Of a DNA stretch of 64,000 bases, positions 50,191 to 61,100 are shown in pieces. Origin of the DNA: Eutreptiella sp. 'Long Island Sound 2002' (Eukaryota > Euglenozoa > Euglenophyceae > Eutreptiales > Eutreptiaceae); the NCBI GenBank assembly GCA_964036045.1, contig OZ038380.1, forward strand, positions 173,573,897 to 173,637,896, read 5' to 3'. The notes under the pieces are model-generated. The model was not told the DNA's origin and ran no database searches. It saw nothing but the letters and a program-made list of their open reading frames with translations. Position numbers and translations under genes: made by a program. The first letter of the stretch is position 1. The number at the start of each line of letters is the position of its first letter.

Positions 50191-51027
50191 TCACCAAGCG
50201 TTGAATTTCTGACCATGAGAACCATGGTCAGAAAAAACCATCAGAACAACGGTCACACAGGGTCATCAGGCTTGGACAAGCCCGTGCTTAGACAAGGGGG
50301 GGAGGGGGTAGCATGGGCAGAGCGGGGGTGGGTGTCTTTGGGGGGGAGAGGTGTTGTTGCAATTGGGAGACACTGTTAATTCCCTGTTTTATTCTGAGCA
50401 TTTGAGTATACACAAGCGGATAAAATCGTCCTCCACCATTCACCACAAGTGAAAATCAGCAGGGCATTCCAGCAGATGCACAACTGAGTCAGCAACCGCA
50501 CCTAGCACCCCAGGGAACAGTGAAATGGCCATGTAACCCCTGCTGTCTTGGGTACCCCACCTCCCCCCCATGCAAGCAGGGGGCGGGGGGGTTACCCAAG
50601 GAAAACGACGGTCAGAAGGGGTCCCGTGCGTAGACAAAGCAATGCCCACAAGAAACCAGAAAGAGCGGTCAGGAAAAAAAGGGTCAGACAGGACAAGGCA
50701 GTGCTTGGACAAGGCAGTGCAAAAGGGTGGGGAGGGGGTGGAAATACAATGGCTACGGAACCCCTGCTGTCTCAGGCATAAATAAAGCGGCTGCGTAACC
50801 ACCGTTGTCTAGGGGGAAAGTGAAATGGCTTGGTGACCCCTGTCGTCCCAGGAGAAATAAAATGGGTGGCAACTGCAGGCCCATTACTCATATTTGAATT
50901 CCCCATCCAACTCTGAGCATTTGGGGCAAAAACACATTGGCCAAAAAACAGTCGCTGCCTCCAGAAAACGATGTTTCCGGGCGCTGCTGGCACCCAAGTT
51001 GGGCGTTCCCCATTGTCCATCATTGAC
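50191..51027. other. Repeat-bearing intergenic DNA
   Basis: GGCTTGGACAAGCCCGTGCT, TAGACAAGGGGGG (about 50,268-50,300) and GTGCTTGGACAAGGCAGTGC (about 50,700) are variants of the CTTGTCYAAGC motif. Units of about 38 bases (ATGGCNNNGTAACCCCTGCT-like) repeat at 50,517-50,557 and 50,745-50,880. The stretch at 50,880-50,960 resembles about 47,525-47,620. Confidence 0.45.
50745..50880. repeat. ~38-bp degenerate tandem repeat, 3-4 units
   Basis: Units share AAATRNAATGGC, then a GT(A/G)ACC core, then TGTCTNAGG. A single related unit lies at 50,517-50,557. Confidence 0.55.
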
Positions 51028-51380
51028 GACGCAATCATGAATTCCACTGCAACAGTTCGAATGTCATTGATATGCTATGCACAGGTGGTATGCGACTATG
51101 GACAGCAGTGACATATACCCATAGATAACATTACAAAAATGTTCCTGATTGCTGGAGTCATGGTTGAGGCGACAGCTTCTATAATATACTCACTGTCTGC
51201 ATGCTGACTACTGTGCTGCTCAGTTTCTGTCGGTTGACACCTGGCACTCCTTCGGCCGCAACAGTTGCTGGGTTCCTATTTTTTTACGTTCCGTGATGAC
51301 TGTGTCAGTTGATGCAGGATCCCTCTTGATGCCCATCACAGGAGCGTTCTGTGGAGCAGCTGTAGTCGCTGCCACCGTCT
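51028..51380. repeat. ~350-400-bp interspersed repeat, copy 2
   Basis: Matches 44,685-45,090. On the reverse strand it gives a C-terminus ending LLRPKECQVSTDRN before a stop at 51,220. Confidence 0.6.
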
Positions 51381-52174
51381 GAGGTTGCTTCGGGCATAGC
51401 CACTCAGCCAAGTTCATGCCACATTGATGTGGGTTGGGGTTCCGGAAGCGGCCGGAGGTTGGGGTCCGGCCCACCACGCAAGAGCCCCCCTTGACATGCA
51501 CTTTCTTTTCTTTAAAAACAGAGGCAGGACACGCAAAGCCCCCCTACGCCCCATGTGACTGCAACAGAAAGCAGGGGCCACACGAAAACCCTGACAATAA
51601 GAGGACGATGCCGTGTGCATAGCTCTGCAACGTGACCACCACGTGTCGCCCCGCATGCCCTTGGGTGCGAGTCGTGTCGGTTCCCATATCATTGCAGTAC
51701 ACACACTTACCAGAACTTAGGCCAGCGAGAGGAAAAGAGGGGCAGCATTTCAGAGCGCCAGCCGGGCACAGCGCTGGGCGTCTGGGAGTCAAAAAGGCGA
51801 CGTGCCAGAATATGATGAGCTGATGCCTGCGTCTGATGCGCAAACCACCCACAAGCGGCGAAAGAAAGCAATTGACAACCTAAACTTAAAAAAAACATGA
51901 TTTGCCAGGCGAACAATGAACTGGCAGTTGCGTCGCGGACGCTTTGCTCCGGGAACAAAGAAGGAAATCGACCATTGAGAAACAATGTGCCGTTGAAACC
52001 CCACTTTGGACTATACACTATTTCTCACTGTGCGCGGCTGCTGGTGCCGCTGGACTAGCAGACGTGTATATGCCGGTGAAGAACAGCACACCCGAATGGA
52101 CAAGGAAATGCAACAAGAGCAGGGGCCTTTGACGATGGCACGTGGCGCCGGTTCGATTCCGTCCGCGCACCTCA
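51381..52174. other. Gap between repeat and giant gene; possible BED-like finger on -
   Basis: The reverse strand at about 51,660-51,720 reads KCVYCNDMGTDTTRTQGHAG followed by RHV, a CxxC...HxxxH spacing like BED or other C2H2 fingers of transposase families. It continues into poorly conserved frames leading to the 51.0-51.4-kb repeat. Too weak to call a gene. The last 150 bases must contain the 3' UTR of the reverse-strand giant gene. Confidence 0.3.
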
Positions 52175-55100
52175 TCACCACATGCACGGCTTCGGCAGTC
52201 GCGTTGCCGAGCGCGCGCGACGCGGGCGCCGGGGCGGGGCCCCGTCAGCCGGAGCCGGGGGCACCCGCATCGCACTGCTGGACCTGCCGCTACGGGACAC
52301 CATTCTGGGGGCTGGGGTGGGCCGCCGTGGGCAAAACACTCGGGAAATGGGGTCTGTTCGGGCCGGGGCCTCTCCAAGCGCCGGCGCCGTGGCCAGGCCG
52401 ATGCCCGGGACCACCTCCACCAGCGGCATCACCTTCTTCCGGTCCGGGGCGTTGTGGGGCAGGAGCGTGGTAAACGCGTACAACCCGTTGACCGGGGACC
52501 CAGTGGCAGGCGTGTCCGACGGTTCTTGGGCCGCCCCGGGGACGTGGAAGTCGCGGGGCAGCGGCCGCGGCAGAGGGCGCGGCGCCGAGTGCGAGCGGTA
52601 GCGCGCGGCGTGCGGCGGCGCCCGCGGGAGCCCGACTTCAGTGATGCGGGGGGCGGCCTGCCGGGCCTCATGGCTGCCCCAGAGGGACGGGGAGGGGGTG
52701 TCCTGCGTGACGTGCGCGAGGGGGAGCGCCAGGAGGCTGCCGGAGGCGGGGGGGTCCGCGCCGGGGGACGGGACGGGGGGGTCGCTCGCGCTGGAGGACG
52801 CGGCGTCGGGGCCGCGCGGGCAGAGGGAGGACGGGGTGGACGAGGGGAGGGGGTCCGTCAGGACGATGGTGGTGCAGCTGTGGACGTCCCCGACGACGTA
52901 CGTGGCCAGGCTCGGGGTGTGGGGGTCCCTGAGCCCCACCGGGGGCGGGATGGGCCCGCCGTGGCCCTGCAGGGGCGTGGCGGGGCCGGGGGAGGCGCGG
53001 CGCTGCGCGAGCCGCACCAGCACGTCGCGCGGGCTCGCCAGCGGCACGGGGGCGTCCGGGAGGCTCCCGCCGCGGGGGGCCCCCGCCGGGCCCTTCGCCG
53101 TGCCCCAGGCACCCCCCGACGCCCGCCGCGAGTCCCTGCAAAAGCGGCGCAGGGCCCCGTCGACGGGATGCGGCGACAGCAGCTGCGAGGACGGGGAGAC
53201 CGGCCAGTGCGAGAGGGCGTCGTCCGCCGTGAACGTGGAGGCCTGCCGCCCCGCGAGGTCCGGGCCGTACTTCGGGGGCCGCGTCGCGTGCACCGACGTC
53301 TGGCTCGTGTGCCGCTGCAGCAGCGACCGCTTCCAGTGCGCGTACGCGGCGACGTGCCCCACCGCCGACCGGATGGCGCGGCCGTGTTTGGCCACCTCCG
53401 CGAACCCGTAGGCGTAGCCCAGCAGGAAGTGCGCCACGACGGAGCCGTGCAGCACCAAAATGCCGAGCTCGAGGACGGTGGCCACCGGGCCCTCCTTGTC
53501 GACGGGGGGGCTCTTGGGGAGCACGAGCAGGTACACGTTGAGGTTGACGATGAGCATCAGCAGCGCCTGCGTGTCCATGCGGTTGAGGATCGCGCGGCTG
53601 GAGGGCTCGTACATGAGCTGCAGCAGCAGGAACCCGGACAGGACCCACATGGCCGTGCAGACGCGGAGCCGCGGCTCCGGCACGAACGTCATGACGCTGG
53701 CCATCGCGAGCTTGCGGGCCATGTTCACGCACTCCCAGTACCGGAACTCCCGCTTGAACCCGACGAACAGGAACGCGAAGGTCTCCATCTCCATGCGCTC
53801 CCCCCCGGCGGCGCGCAGCAGCATCCCGAGGACCGGCGTGAACGCGGGGATGCCCACGCCGTAGACCCCGAGGAACGCGAGGCTCAGGGCCTGCATGCGC
53901 TTGTGCCCCGGGTCCGCGCAGTCGATGGTGAAGTCCTCCTGCAGCAGCGACATGGTCGCCGGGGGCGCCGGGGCGGTCGCGGCGGCGCCGCCGGGCGCGG
54001 CGTCGGTGACGAAGCGGTGGCACTGGTTCATCTTCATGACGCGGCGGTTGAGGGTCGGGTACAGGAAGAGCAGCACGACGGTCGTGGAGATGACCACGAT
54101 CTGCACGACGCGGCGGTTGCGCGTCACGAGCTTCGACCGCACGATCCGGCGCTGCGTCGCGTTCAGGCGCCGCGCGCGCAGGGGCCGGCAGCCGAGGGTG
54201 CGGTCGTAGAGCCAGGCCAGGAGGGCGATGGCCAGGCTGACGGCCGGGATGGCCATGTACAGCCAGAAGATGCCGTAGTACGTGACGGAGGGGACGGCGC
54301 ACTGCAGGACGTCCAGCGGGATCGCGATGCTCACCACCTCCGCGATCCGCCCGAACACCTTCTGCAGCAGCGGCATCTCCGCGAACACGGGCTGGATCGT
54401 GCCCAGCGTCTGGAGGTACCCGATGGTGCGCTTCCACGTGGAGATGGTCAGCAGCCGCTTGGAGTTGGCGTCCTGGTGGAAGGCCCGCACGGTGGTCCAC
54501 GTGACGATCAGGAGGTAGGCGCCCCCCAACAGCGACAGCGTGCGCTGCCACGAGATCTCGCCGCACGTCCTGCACTCCTTCCCCATGTACCCCGCGACGC
54601 ACACGCCGCACAGGGGCCCTTGGAAGCGCGGCGCCTCCGCCGAGGGCCCGCAGGTGCCGACCTCGAAGCCCGCGAGGCACGCGCGGTCCGGCCGGAAGGT
54701 CGGGCACTCCGCGAACGTGTGCGTCCGGTTGTGCGGCCGCCAGTGGTTCGCTTGCGTCCGCAGCCGCGCCGTGCCGTCGCACAGGGCCCCGGCCACGCAC
54801 TCCCGGCAGGTCGTGTCCCCCCGGACGTAGAAGTGCGTGGGCGGGCAGCCCGTCGCCGTGATGGGCCGGAACTCCACCGCCGGGACCTGCAGCTCCGAGT
54901 GCAGCGCGAACTTCAGAGAGTACTCGTACCCGTACCGCGCCTTGACCTTGATCTTCGCGAACTTGAAGTCGAACACGCCGTTGGCGAACGCGACCTCGAA
55001 CGGCGGGGCGGTGGTGTTGCCGCCGTTCTCCCACACCGTCGCCACCAGCACCAGCTGCCCCGCGTCCGACACCGGGAACCGGATTTGGTTGCCGGCCGCG

Positions 55101-58100
55101 TCCTGCAGCTCCAACTTCGGCTGCTGCTGCAGCGGCAGCACGTTGTCGGTGGTGTCCGAGGGGGTCTGCCGGATCCGGAGGCTGTGCGCCGCGCCCTCGG
55201 TCACCAACAGCGTCATCGTGGCCCTGGCCCCGAGGGCCGGGCTGAAGAAGGTGACGTTGTACTCTCCGACGGCGGGGCAGCGCAGCGGGTTGCGGAGGTC
55301 GGCCACCCCCCGCTCCGTCTGCACGGGGCCCAGGGCGGGAGGCTGGCCGGAGCAGGGGCCGGTCGGGTCGGGGGTAATGGTGACGCTCACGACGTAGCGC
55401 TCGCCGTCAAAGCGCAGCAGCTTCTGCTGCTGCTCGTCCACTGTGAAGACGCGGGGCGGCCGCGGCAGCTCGGCGAGCGACACGGTGGCGGCGGCCCGGA
55501 CCGTGAGCGTGCGGGGCTCCGCGAGCAGCGCCGCGGGGACGCCCACGACGGCGTAGGCCGCGGCGCTGCGGTCGAACACCTGCCCGTCCACGGAGACGGC
55601 CACGTGACTTGGGGTCGCCAGGGACCTGTTGAACTGGGGCTGGAGGCACATCATTCGGGTGGAGCTGTTGACGTGCACGCTGCCCCCCTGCACCACAACC
55701 GCCGCGTGCGCGTCGGAGAACCGGCACGCCAGCCCGGGGGCCTTCACGAAGCCGTAGCCCTCCAGCACGACCCACTGCCGCCGCGAGAAGTACCCGCGCG
55801 GCGGCACGACGCGGGTGATGGTCGGCGTGGCCACGCGCAGCAGCGGCACGCGGTTGTCCGTCAGCACGTCGTTCACCAGCGTGACCTCCAGCAGGTCGCC
55901 CGCGCAGACCTCCGCCACCGCTTTGGAGGGCGGGGCCTCGCACTGCAGCAGCGTCGGCGACACGAACGTGGCCGCGGACCGCAGTCCCGGGCCGAAGTGG
56001 CAGCTGGAGCCGTTGCGGAAGCCCTCGCCGTGCACGAGGATCCGGGTCCCCCCGGCCTCGTCCGCGAGGGGGGGCTGCAGCCGCACGACGGCCGCGAGCA
56101 CGAGGGTCACGATCACGGGCTGGCCCTGCACGTCCAGCAGCGCGTACAGGCGGCGCAGGGCCACCGCGGGCATCAGCGCCGCGATCACCTCCGGCTGCCC
56201 CCCCCGCATGCCGAAGCGGAGCGTCCCGTAGAGCAGGGCGTCGGGGCGGAGCTTGAACACGGTGCTGGGCGCGCCCGGCTCGTGCACCACCACCAGCACC
56301 GCGGGGACGTGGGGGTCCGCCACCATCCCGACGACGCTGGTGCGCGCGGTGGACGGCAGCAGGTTCGCGTGCCGGACCCGCGGGGCCCGCGCATACCAGG
56401 GCCCCAGGTCCACGACGACCACGAGCACGCCGTCCCGGCGCCGCAGGGCCACGTACAGGTCGCTGCCCATGAGCACGAGCCCGGCCACGGCCGCGCAGGG
56501 GTCGCACTCCGGCAGTTGCGCCGCGACGGCCTCGCGCAGCGGCACCGGCGCGGCGCTGCCGGGGCCAGGGAGGGCGAGCGCGACCACCTCCCACTCGCCC
56601 CCGGGGCCGGTCCCGGCCAAGAGTAGCGCCGAGGGCTCTGCGCGGCCCCCGCGGTACCAGAGGCCCGTCGCGCTCACGTCTGCGAGGCCCAGCTGCTGCC
56701 GCGACAGCCCCGCGGTGGTCGCAGCGCCGGCGCCGAGCGGCTGCTGCACAATCCGGAGCCCGTCGTCGCCGAAAAGCACGACGTGCTGCGCGCCGTGCGC
56801 CACGAAGGTCTGCGCGTGCGCCCGTGGGGCCGGGCTCTGCTGCGGCCGAAATGCCCGGCGGCGGTGCGCGGCCTCCGGGGCCGGCAGGTCCCCCGCGCTG
56901 ATGATGCGGGTCTGGGGGCCCCGGGACACGGCGACGGTGCGGAGCCGCCCCTGAGCGCTGGGCGGCTGCAGGAGGAGGTAGATGCGCGTGGCGGTGACCC
57001 AGCCCGCGCGGGCCGTGCCCTGCAGGTCGAGGGTACTGCCGGGCAGATTGGCGCCGCTGTCCATGTCAAACACCAACAGCGGCATGCCGCCGATGTACAG
57101 CAGGCGGTGCTCCTCGTCCGCCACCACCGCCGCCGGCGCGGCGGCGTCCCACTGCGTGGACCCCACGGGGATTTCGAGGGACCGGGACACCGCGACGTTG
57201 GGGCGGAGGCACTCCGGGGCGAGGTACCCCGCGCTGCAGGCGTCGCAGTACCGGCCGGTCCAGTACCCGCGGACGTCGTCCTGGAAGCAGCGGCAGTCCC
57301 CGTCCAGCCACCCGCAGCCGCCGTGCCCGCTGCACGTGCAGAGCTGGTCGCACCGCACGCCCCAAAACCCGGTGGCGCACTCGTTGCAGTGGTCCCCGGC
57401 CCAGTACCCGGTCCGCCGGCTGGACTGGCACCGGCACGCGCCGGTGTCGGGGGCGCACTCCCCGTGCGGCGCCGGGTACAGCTCGCCGTCGAAGCACAGG
57501 TCCGCGCGGCAGAACGTGCCGCAGCCCGGGCCGTACCAGTCGGCGCGGCAGGCGCACGTGCCGTTGCCGGCGTGGCCCTCGAAGCAGGTGCCGTGGCCGG
57601 AGCAGCGGGCGCCGGGGGGGCCCGGGCACTCGACGCTGCAGTCCGCCGTGGCGAACCCCGGGAAACAGAGGCAGTCCCGTCCCGCGGTGGTCCCGTTCCG
57701 GCACGGAGTTGTGCAGCGGCCCCCCGACCAGCCCCGCGCACAGACCAGACAGCCCGCGCCGGCCCAATGCCCCTCCGCCCCCGAGCGTTGGCAATCGCAT
57801 CGCCCGGTCTCGGACATGCACGTCCCATGGCCGCCGCAGATGCCACTGGCGTTCTGCCCGGCCCCGTACCCGGGGCACAGGACGTGGCACGCGGCGCCGG
57901 CGTAGCCCGTGTCGCACGCGCACGTGCCGCGGCCCCGGGCGCCCTGGTCACAGGCCCCGTGCGCGCCGCAGACGGCGCCGCTGGTGCTGGTGGGGCACGC
58001 GACGGAGCAGTCGGCCGTCGCGTGCCAGGGGTCGCAGAGGCAGCCCTGTGCCGCCGCGTCACACCGGCCGTGTCCCGCGCAGACGCCGGCGGGGGTCGCG

Positions 58101-61100
58101 GCACACGCGACCTCGCACAGGGCCCCGGCATAGCCCGCGTTGCAGATGCACTGCCCGTTCCCTAAGACAGAGGATAGGCACGTGCCGTGGTCGTCGCAGG
58201 TCCCGCGGGCCGTGCGGGGGCACTGCAGGTCGCAGCCCAGGCCGAAGTACCCGGCGGGGCACGACAGGACATTGCAGTCCAGCCCTATCAAGTGGCAGGC
58301 GTCGCCGCAGGACCCGCGAGCGCAGAGGCACAGGCCCTCCGCGCAGCGCATGCCCGAGCACGGCGCCCCGGTGCCGGGGTGTCGCGGGCACGCCATGCGG
58401 CACTGCCACCCGGACCACCCGGTCTCGCACACGCCGCAGTCCGCGCCCGCCCAGTGCCCGGAGGCGTTGGAGGCGAGGCACGTGCAATTGCCGGTCATGG
58501 CGTCGCAGTGCCCGTGCCCATTGCACGGGTTCAGCGCGCCGCCCGCGCACTCCCACTCACACCGCGTCCCCGCGTACCCGGGGCGGCAGGTGCACGCGGT
58601 CCCCCGCCCATCCGCCGCGACGACACAGTCTCCGCGGCCGGAGCACACGGGCCCTCCCGGGTCCGCACTGTCCCGGGGGCACGGCAAAGTGCAGCGCGCC
58701 CCGGTCCAGCCCTCGGCGCACGCTTCGCAGGCCGCGCCCCCCCACTGCCCCTCCGGCGCCGCCGTGCAGTCGCACGCGGCGCGCGTGGCCCGCGCGACGC
58801 ACCGCCCGATGTTGCCGCACACCGCCCCGTCGAACAGAGGGCACGCGAACTGGCAGTCGGGGGGCAGGTACCCGAGGTCGCACGCGCACTCGCCGTCCCC
58901 GGTCCGCCCGCCCGCGCAGCGCCCGTGGCCATGGCACGGCTGCCCGGCGGTAAGGCCCGGGCACGGCTGCGTGCAGTTCGGGCCGAAGTAGCCCCCGACG
59001 CACACGCCGCAGTCCGGCCCCGCCCACCAGCCCGTCGCAGGCCCGGCGGCGCACGCGCACCGCCCCGTCCCGAACGTCCCGTCGCTGCAGACCCCATGGC
59101 CCGAGCACGGGCGGGCGGCGCCGCCGGGGCACGCCTCCGTGCACTGCGGCGTCCAGTACCCGCGGGCGCACTCGCTGCAGTTGGCGGTGGCCCAGTACCC
59201 CACGCCGGGCCCGCGCGCGCACTCGCAGCCCCCGTCCCCGTCGAGCCCCTCGCGGCACCGCCCGTGCCCGGCGCAGGGGTTGCAGCTGCCGCCGGGGCAC
59301 ACGGCCGCGCAGTCCGCGCCGAAGTGCCCCGGGGCGCAGTGCGTGCACAGCGCCCCCGCCCACCACCCGCCCGCGGGGCCGGCGTCGCACGTGCAGACCG
59401 CGGCGCCAATGCACCGCCCGTGGCCGCTGCAGTCGAGCCCCGTCGTGGCGTTCTTGGGGCACAGGAGGTTGCAGTTCGCGCCGAAGTACGGGGCGACGCA
59501 GCGGTCGCACGCGGCGCCGGCCCAGTACCCGGCGCCGGTCGTGTGGCACGCGCACGCCCCGTCGGTGCTGTTGCAGAGCCCGTGCCCCGTGCACGGCGCG
59601 TCCCCGGCGCTGGGGCACTGCACGTCGCACGCGGGGCCGGCGTAGCCCGTGTAGCAGAGGCAGCGCCCCGTGCCGCTGGCGCCGCTGTCGCAGACGCCGT
59701 GGCCGCCGCAGGCCACGCCGCGGGCGCTGTGGGGGCAGTGCACGGAGCAGTTGGGGGTGGCCCAGAAGGTCTCGCACACGCACCGCCGCGCGACGCTGTA
59801 CCCGGACACGCACGCGGCCGCGCAGCGCTCGTCGTAGTACCCGTCCGCGCAGACGTCGCAGGCCGCGCCGGCCCAGTGCCCGGACCCCGCGTTGCGGCTG
59901 CAGACGCAGCCGCCCTGCAGCCGGTCGCACACCCCGTGCCCCCCGCAGACCCGCGCGGACGCGTCGCGCGCACACGGCGTCGCGCAGTCCGCGCCGGCCC
60001 AGCCCCAGTCGCACTCGCACGCGGCGGCGCCGGTGCAGTTCCCGTGGCCGTGGCACGGGAGCGCCGCTCCCCCGGGGCACTCTGCGTCACAGACGCCGGG
60101 GCCGTCGCCAGTGCGCCAGCCGCTCTGGCAGCGGCAGTGCCCCGTCGGGGCCACGCAGTCCCCATGGCCACTGCAGACTGGCACCGTGCCCCCTTCACAG
60201 GGCACGGCACACCGCGGCCCCGTCCACCCCGGGTAACACGCACAGGCCCCGCTGCCAAACCAGCCGTCGAGGCACGCCCCATGTGCGCACGCGCATGTGC
60301 CCTCGCAATTCACACCGTACGTCCCGTTGGCACAGCGGTGCGCCGCACAGACCGCCGGCGGGGCCTCGCACGCGTCGCCACAGTGGCCGCCGGCGCAGCG
60401 GCACCGCCCCGTGGGGTCCTCGCACGTCCCGTGGCCCCCGCAGACGTGGCCCGTGGCGTTGCGGCGGCACAGCACCGCGCATAGCGGCCCCGTGTGGCCC
60501 TCGGCGCACGCGGCGCACGTGGCCCCGGCCCAGCGCGCGGCGCACGCGCACGCCGGCCCCGCGCCTGCACCGCCGCGGCACACGCCGTGGCCGCTGCAGT
60601 GCGACCCCCCGGGCCCGCGGGGGCACTCGGCCTCACAAACGGGGCCGGCGTGGCTGGCGGCGCACACGCACACGGCCTCCTCCTGCCGCACGGCGCACTG
60701 CCCGTGCCCTGCGCACACCCGGTCTGTGTGCACGGGGCACGGGAGGTCGCATGCGCGGCCCGTCCAGCCCCGGGAACACGCATCACAGTCCGCCCCTTCC
60801 CAGTGCCCGTGGGTGGCGTTACCATGGCACAGGCACTGCCCCAGCCCCGGGACGCCGCCGGCCTCACACGCGCCGTGCCCGGAGCACAGCGACGCGGGGC
60901 ACAGCGTCTGGCACGCCGCCCCGATGTACCGCGGCTCGCAGAGGCACGTCCCCGTCCCGCGGGTCCCCCGGTCGCACACGCCGTGGCCGCTGCACACGAG
61001 GGCGCCGCCCACGACCCCCGGCGCCCCCACGGGGCACCGCCCGCGGCACCGCGGCCCGTAGTAGTGCGCGTGGCACTGGTCGCACGCGGCGCCGTCCCAG

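Noticed and set aside
52140-52170. B-box-like GGTTCGATTCC suggesting a tRNA
   Set aside because: The T-stem has a mismatch and no acceptor, D-arm or anticodon stem can be found upstream.
52668-55034. 788-codon reverse-strand frame overlapping the giant gene in another phase
   Set aside because: Arg/Ala/Gly-rich out-of-phase shadow. The main frame contains the transmembrane segments and Cys motifs here.
52142-56626. 1,494-codon open frame on the + strand opposite the giant gene
   Set aside because: Arg/Gly/Ala/Pro/His-rich with no domains. It is the antisense shadow of a very GC-rich coding exon whose reverse-strand frame has clear domains.
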